The position numbers and the translations under genes are program-made. From an uncultured Halieaceae bacterium (GTDB lineage Bacteria > Pseudomonadota > Gammaproteobacteria > Pseudomonadales > Halieaceae), in contig CAJWEV010000009.1 of the NCBI GenBank assembly GCA_913031575.1, forward strand, positions 1 through 54,955: a stretch of 54,955 nt of DNA, written 5' to 3'. This document shows positions 1-6,363 of the stretch, one piece after another (position 1 is the stretch's first letter; every line of letters starts with the position of its first letter). Under the pieces are notes generated by a model. The model had not been told where the DNA came from, did not search any database, and saw nothing but the letters and a program-made list of their open reading frames with translations.

Positions 1-335
1 GGGAATGAGACGTCGTACTTCTCGAAACATACGGTCGCCGCATCAGCCTCGTCATTTTCTTCTTGGAAGAAATCGTCCGACGAAAAGCCAACGACAACAA
101 GACCTTTGTCCTTGTACTCCTGATGTAAGGACTCGAGGCCTGAAAACTGTGGCGTATAGCCGCAGTTGCTGGCTGTATTCACGATAAGCATCGGCTTACC
201 AGCATAGCTTTCGCAAAAATTGATGGTCTCTTTGGAACTTAGCTTACGCATCTCGGTGTCAAGAAACTCGGGGCAGGCAAGGGCTCCGCTCGAGAGACCG
301 AGACCTGCGATTAAAGTAAGAACGTTGCTTTTCAT
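1..335 (-). CDS. Glutathione peroxidase family protein, exported, 3' end cut by window edge
   Basis: Translating the reverse strand from the ATG at 335 gives 111 codons without a stop before the window ends, so the C-terminus is missing. The first 20 residues form a signal peptide ending ALA before Cys21, so the protein is probably periplasmic. The motif NTASNCGYTPQFSGLE around Cys58 matches the peroxidatic-cysteine block of bacterial glutathione peroxidases (usual form NVASKCGLTPQ), which reduce hydroperoxides with thiols. It is followed by the expected LVVVGFSSDDF strand. The catalytic position is Cys, not selenocysteine. It lies 109 bp downstream of a hydrolase gene on the same strand and may have its own promoter. 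The family call is firm; the physiological reductant is unknown. Confidence 0.85.
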   Translation of the reverse strand, partial: MKSNVLTLIAGLGLSSGALACPEFLDTEMRKLSSKETINFCESYAGKPMLIVNTASNCGYTPQFSGLESLHQEYKDKGLVVVGFSSDDFFQEENDEADAATVCFEKYDVSF

Positions 336-444
336 AGGGAATCCCTTAGTAGTATTGAAGGAGTATAAGCAAATTACTGAGTTTTGGATTAATCGTGAGG
401 GAGAGCGTCCCGCAGCTGTCCATCTAGTATGCGACGCTAACACG

Positions 445-1365
445 CTAATGCAGCCGCGCAATGAGGTTTTCGATTTGATGCATCGTCCACTCTGGGTGGC
501 AATGGAATGAAGAGGCATGCGTTCCCCACCGGCCCTTATCAGCCATGCACGGGTGACTCGCGTCTATGTCCGGTGCGAACGCGATCGTTGCTGAGTCGGA
601 GATATTCGCTAATTCTTCACTCCAAATTGACCGCGTAATAGGGTCGGTTTTGTTTTGGACAATGGCCATCGGCAGATCCAGGGTCTTTGCTACCTCCAAA
701 GCATCGGAGTCACCATGGGGTAAGCCCCAAAAGATGGGTGCTAAGTAAGCCATAGGACGAAATAAAATAGATGGAAGCCCGTAGCCAACCCAGCCACCCC
801 TCTCTAGCGAATCACGGGTATTTAGCATGGGATCGAATAGTAATAACCCGTCTGCCTGCATACCAGTTGCTAGGGCATAGATTGAGGTTGCGCCCCCCAT
901 AGACAGACCGCAAATAATCACGGGGGTCTCTTTTTCGACTCTGATACGCAACCACTCTCGCGCAGCAAGCACATCTTTGTATTCGGTTGCGCCCATGCGG
1001 AGGTAGCCATCGGTGTACTCCGAGTTGCCGTGATTTCGTTGATCGAAGGCAAAAACGGAAATCCCCGCTCGCTGGAGCCGGTCGTAAAAATCAAGCGTGT
1101 TAAAAAAGGGCGAGACGCGACTAGAGCCCGCACCATGAACAAAGAGTAGCGCTGCGCGAGGGTAGTCTGCGGGAATCCACCACCCCTCTAGCTGCAGCTT
1201 CTCACTCTCGAAAACAACGGACTCGACGTCGCTGCCGAGCGGCGCATCGACAACGGGCTCCGATCCTGATTTAAGGCCCAGCCAAGGCATGGCGATACCA
1301 AAGAAAAAGACCAGGCCGAGAAATATTAGAATGGTCATACGGGGTCCAGTGAGTTGACTACTCAT
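445..1365 (-). CDS. Alpha/beta hydrolase with N-terminal membrane anchor
   Basis: The product is 306 residues from the ATG at 1365. A longer reading from 1440 would overlap the upstream HAD gene, so I prefer 1365, which leaves a 16-base gap. An N-terminal hydrophobic segment (MTILIFLGLVFFFGIAMPWL) acts as anchor or uncleaved signal. The hydrolase fold shows FVHGAGSSR (oxyanion region), the nucleophile elbow GLSMGG, an Asp in NKTDPIT and a His in DASHPC, giving a complete Ser-Asp-His triad. The family covers esterases, lipases and peptidases, and the substrate cannot be told from sequence. It is probably co-transcribed with the HAD phosphatase gene just upstream. Confidence 0.8.
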   Translation of the reverse strand: MSSQLTGPRMTILIFLGLVFFFGIAMPWLGLKSGSEPVVDAPLGSDVESVVFESEKLQLEGWWIPADYPRAALLFVHGAGSSRVSPFFNTLDFYDRLQRAGISVFAFDQRNHGNSEYTDGYLRMGATEYKDVLAAREWLRIRVEKETPVIICGLSMGGATSIYALATGMQADGLLLFDPMLNTRDSLERGGWVGYGLPSILFRPMAYLAPIFWGLPHGDSDALEVAKTLDLPMAIVQNKTDPITRSIWSEELANISDSATIAFAPDIDASHPCMADKGRWGTHASSFHCHPEWTMHQIENLIARLH

Positions 1366-1381
1366 AATATTGGGCTTTGCC

Positions 1382-2203
1382 CTAGAGACTGAATCTATCG
1401 CGTAGGAAGCGAGCCACGCCATCCTCGTCGTGGTGGCCAATGACCTGTGTGGCTATATCTTTAAGTTCCTCGTCAGCGTTGTCCATTGCATAGGATTCGG
1501 TCGCAAACTTGAAAAGGCTTATGTCATTGTCACCATCGCCAAAAGCGATGACTTCCTTAAAGCCGCCTCGCTCGACCACATGCTTAACGCCGTTGGCCTT
1601 GGATCCATGGCTGTGATGAACATCCAGCCATGCCAGCCCCTTATCGCGAATAGCTATCCCGGAGTAGGCCACCAAGTGCGGTTGGTGCGATACGAATTCA
1701 ATAAGAGGTTCAATTTGGTCAAGTGGACCCATAGCAGAAATATTGATGACGTGTGTGTTAGTGGGCATGGTTGTCAGTGGCTTCAGTGGCAGTTCGCGCT
1801 CGCTCTCGAATAAATTAGCGAGTTTCTTTTCAAAATCATCCCGTAGCGGTGCGTGGTAAACCGAGTGATGATCACCGTCTTCGAGGGAGAAAACGAAAGG
1901 CGTAAGGTCTTGCGAGACAAATGCTCCAAGTACATCGCCGACCTCAGTGGGAGTCAGTAAGTGACGGTGACTGTAGCTTTGCAGTGTCGGTTCCCAGATG
2001 ACGGCGCCGTTTTTAAGTACGAGTGAGCGGTTAAAGTTATTGTTTTCGAGCGGTGATAGCGCGGCTTGAAGCGTGCGTCCAGTGGCCACAGTATAAGCAA
2101 TTCCACTCTCCCGCATTAGCGATAGGGTTTCACTGGTAAAGGGGGAAATTTTCGATTGGGCATCAAGTAGTGTGCCATCCATGTCAAATACCACGAGTGT
2201 CAT
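1382..2203 (-). CDS. Cof-type HAD family phosphatase
   Basis: This is a 273-residue cytoplasmic HAD hydrolase. Motif I is FDMDGTLLD near the N-terminus with the two catalytic aspartates; motif II is the Thr/Ser region around ATGRTLQAAL; the late motif GDGDNDISLF supplies the metal-binding acids. The central cap of about 100 residues fits the type IIB (Cof/YidA) subfamily, which dephosphorylates sugar phosphates or cofactor intermediates such as FMN or HMP-PP. The exact substrate is not predictable. The gene leads a short minus-strand run with the alpha/beta hydrolase and faces a divergent oxidoreductase gene across a 196-base intergenic region holding a large palindrome. Confidence 0.85.
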   Translation of the reverse strand: MTLVVFDMDGTLLDAQSKISPFTSETLSLMRESGIAYTVATGRTLQAALSPLENNNFNRSLVLKNGAVIWEPTLQSYSHRHLLTPTEVGDVLGAFVSQDLTPFVFSLEDGDHHSVYHAPLRDDFEKKLANLFESERELPLKPLTTMPTNTHVINISAMGPLDQIEPLIEFVSHQPHLVAYSGIAIRDKGLAWLDVHHSHGSKANGVKHVVERGGFKEVIAFGDGDNDISLFKFATESYAMDNADEELKDIATQVIGHHDEDGVARFLRDRFSL

Positions 2204-2253
2204 GGCAAAGGGCCTCTCGACTGGGGAACGACAGGGTAGCGCAATCGTCGGAC

Positions 2254-2283
2254 TAATCGCTAGATCATACGATTTAGCGATTA
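2254..2283. repeat. 30-bp near-perfect palindrome in a divergent promoter region
   Basis: Arms TAATCGCTA (2254-2262) and TAGCGATTA (2275-2283) are perfectly complementary over 9 bp. After one mismatch the complementarity resumes for three more pairs, leaving a 4-base centre (12 of 13 pairs). It sits between the start of the HAD gene (2203) and the start of the FAD oxidoreductase (2400). No T-run follows, so it does not look like a terminator. A regulator operator is the simplest reading, but no regulator gene is adjacent. Confidence 0.6.
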
Positions 2284-2399
2284 ACTGCTATCCAGTTTTC
2301 TGGCAACGTATTTGAATATTGAAATTGAGTGACGAGGCTTCGGAAGCAGTGCCGGCAGGCGGGAAAGTTATGCATGGTAGGTGTATTTTTAAGCGCTAG

Positions 2400-3719
2400 A
2401 TGAAAATTAAAAAGCTAAGTAACGACGATATGAGCAAAGAGAAGACGAGCAGTAGAAACGTAGACACAGTGGAAAATCCAGAGAGCGTAAATCGACGACG
2501 TTTTAGTCAGTGGTTGGCCGGCGCATCATTAGCCAGTGCATCTGTTGGTGTTTTCGGAAAAGAGGCTGCGGATAACAAACACGTTACGATTATCGGCGCC
2601 GGTATTATAGGAAGCTCAATTGCCTACCATTTATCCAAGCTTGGTGTGCGGGTAACTCTTTTAGAGCGAGAGACGGTGGCAAGTGGCGCTAGTCACGGCA
2701 CCTTCGCCTGGATTAACGCGACCTGGGCAAAGCAGCCGAAGCATTACCATGCGTTTTCTCAAATGGGAGTGGCCAGTTGGCATCGGCTGCAGAAAGAGCT
2801 GAATCTTCCAATCGTCTGGGGTGGCTCTCTTGAGTGGTTTGCGAGCGATAGTCGACAGGCGCGCCTTGTCAGTGATATTACCCAGCAGCAAGCGTGGGGA
2901 GAGCCAGCCCGGATGTTAACGGTAGCCGAGGCTCAAGCACGGGAACCCGCTGTTGATTTTCATGGGGCGACTCATGTGGCGTCTTCCCCACGCGATGGCG
3001 CGCTAGATCCAGTACTCGTTTCGAAGGCTTTGGTGGCTGCTGCGGCGAGGCAGGGCGCTCAGATCTTGGAACATTGTGAAGTGACGGATATAGACAGTTC
3101 CACCGATAAAAAAGGGAGGATACTCCGAACGACTTGTGGCCCCATAATGGCAGATCGTGTGGTGCTCGCGACGGGGCCAGACCGAGTGGCAGTCAAGCTG
3201 CTTGGCAGATTTGATCTGCCGCAGCGATCAACCCCCGGCGTAATCGTTGTGACTAGACCTGTGAAGCGGCTTTTAAGTGGGATAATTGTCGGACCAGGTA
3301 TCCATATCCACCAGAGAATGGATGGAAGACTGGTCATTGGTGAACAGGAAGGTGCTCCCGATAATGCGGCGCATGCCCTACGATTGGTAGAGCGACCAAA
3401 ACGGTTTCCTAACGAATTGGTGGCGGACCAGCATGCTCAGCGCTTACTCGCGACCACCCGTGATTTCCTGCCGAGCATAGGCGAGGTTGAGATTGACGAG
3501 GTCATTATTGGATGGCGACCTTTACCTTTAGACGGTCATCCCGTCATCGGTCCTTGTCCCACCGATGATCGAGTGTATGTGGCCATTATGCACAGTGGTG
3601 TATCACTGGCCGCCATCACGGGTGATTTAGTTGCTCGTGAGTTGGCAGACGGGGTAGAGATGGCGTTACTTCAGCCGTTTCGCACCGACAGGGTATTTGA
3701 TACTAAGAACCGATACTGA
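2400..3719 (+). CDS. FAD-dependent oxidoreductase (DAO superfamily) with Tat-type leader
   Basis: The product is 439 residues. A basic leader of about 30 residues precedes NRRRFSQWLAGASLASAS, a twin-arginine-like signal (RRRF followed by a weakly hydrophobic stretch), so the folded flavoprotein is probably exported. The Rossmann motif VTIIGAGIIGSSIAYHLS binds FAD, followed by LLERE and SGASHGTFAW as in glycine oxidase/D-amino acid dehydrogenase relatives. The C-terminal block IGWRPLPLDGHPVIGP and the HSGVSLAAITGDLVA segment are typical of the DAO fold. The likely reaction is oxidative deamination or demethylation of an amine, with unknown substrate. ATG at 2400 is used; ATG at 2430 is possible. 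It stands alone on this strand. Confidence 0.8.
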   Translation: MKIKKLSNDDMSKEKTSSRNVDTVENPESVNRRRFSQWLAGASLASASVGVFGKEAADNKHVTIIGAGIIGSSIAYHLSKLGVRVTLLERETVASGASHGTFAWINATWAKQPKHYHAFSQMGVASWHRLQKELNLPIVWGGSLEWFASDSRQARLVSDITQQQAWGEPARMLTVAEAQAREPAVDFHGATHVASSPRDGALDPVLVSKALVAAAARQGAQILEHCEVTDIDSSTDKKGRILRTTCGPIMADRVVLATGPDRVAVKLLGRFDLPQRSTPGVIVVTRPVKRLLSGIIVGPGIHIHQRMDGRLVIGEQEGAPDNAAHALRLVERPKRFPNELVADQHAQRLLATTRDFLPSIGEVEIDEVIIGWRPLPLDGHPVIGPCPTDDRVYVAIMHSGVSLAAITGDLVARELADGVEMALLQPFRTDRVFDTKNRY

Positions 3720-4018
3720 GTCTTCACGATTTTCGATTGGCTTTGGGCGTTAGAACCGACTAATTTTGAACCAGACCCAATTCAGGTACATCGGGGCTGT
3801 CGCGTTAAGTAGTGATCGGGAAGGGACGCTATCCGGAAAAACACGAGCAATAAAGAGACGGTATTCGCCTCTTATCGGTTTCACTGATTTCAAAGGTCTC
3901 AGTGAGCTACGAGGACCAAGTTCTTGGTAACCACATCTCCCGTTGTCTGGCCTACAATAAAGCGTGCGAAAGTGCATGCGGCGTGCACGGCGCTCGTAAA
4001 GAGTTGGGTGTCCTCGTC
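3720..4018. other. Non-coding stretch, probably eroded coding DNA
   Basis: No gene of either strand can be supported between the FAD oxidoreductase and the ygiQ relic. The reverse strand holds a 75-codon open frame (3750-3977) ending in WVWFKISRF. The aromatic C-terminus faintly recalls an outer-membrane barrel end, but the rest matches nothing I recognise and there is no ribosome site. Taken with the neighbouring relic, the stretch most likely represents deleted and decayed sequence. Confidence 0.4.
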
Positions 4019-4187
4019 ACCAATGCTCGGATGATCGAAGTAGGAGTCACCCGTCACAATGACAATGTCGCAACTGTCCTAGTCCAGCGCATTTTCGTCG
4101 GCAAGCGAAGTGGGCAGCCAGGGTGCGGGTCCGAAGCACTTCGCCAAATAGTTACAGTAAAAAAATGTCTATTGATTGCTGCGTCAT
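4019..4187 (-). pseudogene. ygiQ: Decayed 5' fragment of a YgiQ-type radical SAM gene
   Basis: The reverse strand reads MTQQSIDIF from an ATG that overlaps the K+ channel stop codon (ATGA, 4187-4184). A shift of frame in a run of seven T is then needed to continue with YLAKCFGPAPWLP. After an in-frame TAG comes DSCDIVIVTGDSYFDHPSIG. These blocks are collinear with the N-terminus of the YgiQ family of radical SAM proteins (YWA-CFGPAPFLP and [20 protein letters not shown], recalled from E. coli). Beyond PSIG the similarity stops, and the radical SAM core is absent. A frameshift, a nonsense codon and a truncation together show a dead gene that was once translationally coupled to the channel gene. 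Confidence 0.75.
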
Positions 4188-5047
4188 GGAAGTATTGGCC
4201 TTTTCTCTCTGAGCTCATCTGGGACTTCCATTTCCGCACCACAGTGCTTGCAGTAGATCGCATCGAGAGCGTGTTCTGCACCAGCACATACCTGACAGTT
4301 CCAGGCGAGTGTACGCGCAGCTTTTCTGGATCCTAATCTCTCCCAGAGTTTGCTGGTTATAATCGCTGTCGGCACGGCTAGGATTGAATAACCCACTAGA
4401 ATACCAATCGAAGCTATAAAGCGTCCCATAGGTGTTCCAGGGACCACGTCACCGTAGCCCACTGTCGTAATCGTAACAACGGCCCAATAAATACTCATAG
4501 GAATGCTTACAAACCCATGCTCGGGCCCGTCAATAACGTATAGCAGACAACCAAAAACGACCACTGTCACCATCACCAGAGAAAAGAAGACCAGAATGGA
4601 GCGTGAGGTAGCCCGAAGAACGCCGATTATCTCAATGTATTCCTCATGCAGTTCGAAAAGGTGCAGTATCCGAAACACTCGCAACACGCGGAGTAGGCGG
4701 ATGACAATGAGTGAGGAAGCTTCTGGTACAAACAGTGTGAGGAAGGTTGGCAGGATGGCTAATAAGTCGACAACACCCCAAAAGCTAATGGCGTAGGCCA
4801 AGGGGTTTCGAACGCACCACAATCGGACCAGATATTCCAAAGTAAAGACGAGTGTAAATCCGATCTCTAGCGTCCTAAATATATCACCATAGATCGCATG
4901 GTGGACGTCCATCGAGTCAAGCATTACTACCGTCACACTCGCGAGAATGGTTATGAGCAGCGCCACATCGAAAAGGTTTCCACCGCGCGTTTCTGTGCCA
5001 AAAATTACGGTTTCCACAGCGTCCCTGACAGGTCTGGCATCACTCAT
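4184..5047 (-). CDS. Voltage-gated-type potassium channel with C-terminal zinc ribbon
   Basis: The 287-residue inner-membrane protein has six hydrophobic segments. S4 carries arginines every third residue (RLLRVLRVFRIL, about residues 117-128), the voltage-sensor pattern. The pore loop has TITTVGYGD, the K+ selectivity filter, near residues 195-200. The soluble tail contains CQVC and CKHC separated by 11 residues, a likely zinc ribbon, unusual for this family. I chose ATG 5047 over GTG 5053 because GGAG lies nine bases before it. It overlaps the tesA stop by 8 bases, so it is coupled to tesA. The K+ channel call is firm; the role of the zinc tail is unknown. Confidence 0.88.
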   Translation of the reverse strand: MSDARPVRDAVETVIFGTETRGGNLFDVALLITILASVTVVMLDSMDVHHAIYGDIFRTLEIGFTLVFTLEYLVRLWCVRNPLAYAISFWGVVDLLAILPTFLTLFVPEASSLIVIRLLRVLRVFRILHLFELHEEYIEIIGVLRATSRSILVFFSLVMVTVVVFGCLLYVIDGPEHGFVSIPMSIYWAVVTITTVGYGDVVPGTPMGRFIASIGILVGYSILAVPTAIITSKLWERLGSRKAARTLAWNCQVCAGAEHALDAIYCKHCGAEMEVPDELREKRPILP

Positions 5048-5699
5048 TTTCACTGGCTCCGAGGAGGCGGGTCAGCGTTGGCCAGACCACGTCGAGTAGT
5101 AGCGGTTGTGCTGATGCGTTCGGATGCGTTTCATCGCTCTGCATAAGTTCACTGGATAAGAAAATACTTTCAACGATAAAGGAGAGATCGATTACGTTCT
5201 CTCCATCTGCAAGCTGCTTGTAGGACTCTCGGAAGAGCGTTGTGTAGCGTCTGCCTAAATTGGGCGGTGCCTCTGCCGCTAGCAACAGTACTTTGGCACC
5301 CTGTGCTACCGATGCCTCGGTCATTGCTGCTAGATTATTTCGCATCTGCTTTATCGGGTAGGCACGCAGTCCGTCGTTACCGCCGAGTTCAATAATCACA
5401 ATGCTAGGCTCGTGTTGCTCGAGTAATGAGGGTAACCTTTGCGCGCCGCCGCCCGTCGTATCACCAGAGATACTCGCATTGATAACGATAGCGCCGGGCG
5501 ATTGGTTTGATAGTTTCTCGCGTAGCAGATGAACCCAGCCTTGTTCCATGTCCATGCCATAAGCTGCGCTCAGACTATCGCCTATCACAAGAACGGTTGG
5601 CGGCGGGCCAGCGGTTGCGGGGTTGGGTAATGCAGAGGCCAGGAGTATAAATCCAGCGATCAGACGATGTCGTAAGTGATGCCAGAGGTATAAATGCAT
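5040..5699 (-). CDS. tesA: Arylesterase / acyl-CoA thioesterase I (SGNH hydrolase)
   Basis: From ATG 5699 the product is 219 residues, starting with a signal peptide (hydrophobic core, cleavage after about NPATA at residue 30), so it acts in the periplasm. SGNH blocks are all present: GDSLSAAYGM (Ser42), a Gly in block II (SGDTTGGG), GGNDGLR (Asn108) and DETHPN (Asp189, His192). This is the TesA/ApeE family that hydrolyses acyl esters and thioesters. A longer upstream reading runs inside the divergent ybbA gene and is rejected. The start codon overlaps the ybbA start. The tesA/ybbA/ybbP neighbourhood is the same as in E. coli. Confidence 0.92.
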   Translation of the reverse strand: MHLYLWHHLRHRLIAGFILLASALPNPATAGPPPTVLVIGDSLSAAYGMDMEQGWVHLLREKLSNQSPGAIVINASISGDTTGGGAQRLPSLLEQHEPSIVIIELGGNDGLRAYPIKQMRNNLAAMTEASVAQGAKVLLLAAEAPPNLGRRYTTLFRESYKQLADGENVIDLSFIVESIFLSSELMQSDETHPNASAQPLLLDVVWPTLTRLLGASENE

Positions 5700-6363
5700 G
5701 ATCAAAACATCCCAGTTGATTAAGCGAGTCAGCACGGCCGAGTCCGAGTTAGAAATCCTGCGAGGGATCGACTTGGAAATCAAGCGCGGCGAAACGGCGG
5801 CTATTGTCGGTGCGTCGGGTTCTGGTAAGTCAACGTTACTTGGTCTGCTGGCCGGACTCGATGCACCGAGCTCGGGCGAAATCATGCTAGACGGCACTAA
5901 TATTGTTAATTTAGATGAGGACGAGCGCGCCACGCTTCGCAGTGAGAAGGTGGGCTTCGTGTTTCAGAACTTTCAGTTACTCCCGGCGCTGACGGCATTA
6001 GAAAATGTCATGCTACCGCTTGAGTTGGCTGGGATCGGCGATGCACGCGAAAAATCGGAGGAGTTCCTATCACGCGTGGGATTGGAAGAGCGCTTTCATC
6101 ATTACCCGCGAACGCTTTCGGGCGGTGAACAGCAACGCGTGGCTATTGCGCGCGCATTCGCTTCACAACCTCTCATCTTGTTTGCCGATGAGCCTACAGG
6201 GAATTTAGACACGACCACGGGTGCAACGGTCGTTGAACTGCTGTTTGGCCTCAACAAAGAAGAGGGTACTACCCTCGTTCTGGTCACTCACGACAACACC
6301 CTTGCAGCTCGTTGCCAGCGAAGGTTCACCATGACGGCGGGTCATCTCGAAGAGGCCTCATGA
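5698..6363 (+). CDS. ybbA: ABC transporter ATP-binding protein, YbbA type
   Basis: This 221-residue ATPase has Walker A GASGSGKST, Q-loop FVFQNFQLLP, signature LSGGEQQRVAIARA, Walker B LILFADEPTGNLD and switch His in VTHD. The LolD/MacB-like subgroup pairs with FtsX-type permeases. It lies divergent from tesA and overlaps ybbP by ATGA. An AGAGG ribosome site (5684-5688) lies nine bases before ATG 5698, inside the tesA coding region. In E. coli the YbbAP pair is next to tesA and is thought to move hydrophobic molecules out of the inner membrane; that role is carried over by homology. Confidence 0.92.
   Translation: MIKTSQLIKRVSTAESELEILRGIDLEIKRGETAAIVGASGSGKSTLLGLLAGLDAPSSGEIMLDGTNIVNLDEDERATLRSEKVGFVFQNFQLLPALTALENVMLPLELAGIGDAREKSEEFLSRVGLEERFHHYPRTLSGGEQQRVAIARAFASQPLILFADEPTGNLDTTTGATVVELLFGLNKEEGTTLVLVTHDNTLAARCQRRFTMTAGHLEEAS

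Noticed and set aside
1430-1813. 127-codon plus-strand frame inside the HAD phosphatase gene
   Set aside because: It is antisense to the HAD gene, whose motifs are intact.
3902-4336. 144-codon plus-strand frame across the ygiQ relic and the channel 3' end
   Set aside because: It runs antisense through recognisable channel and YgiQ sequence and has no family features or ribosome site.
5700-5933. Upstream extension of tesA to 5933
   Set aside because: The added residues are antisense to ybbA and precede a clear signal peptide that starts at 5699.
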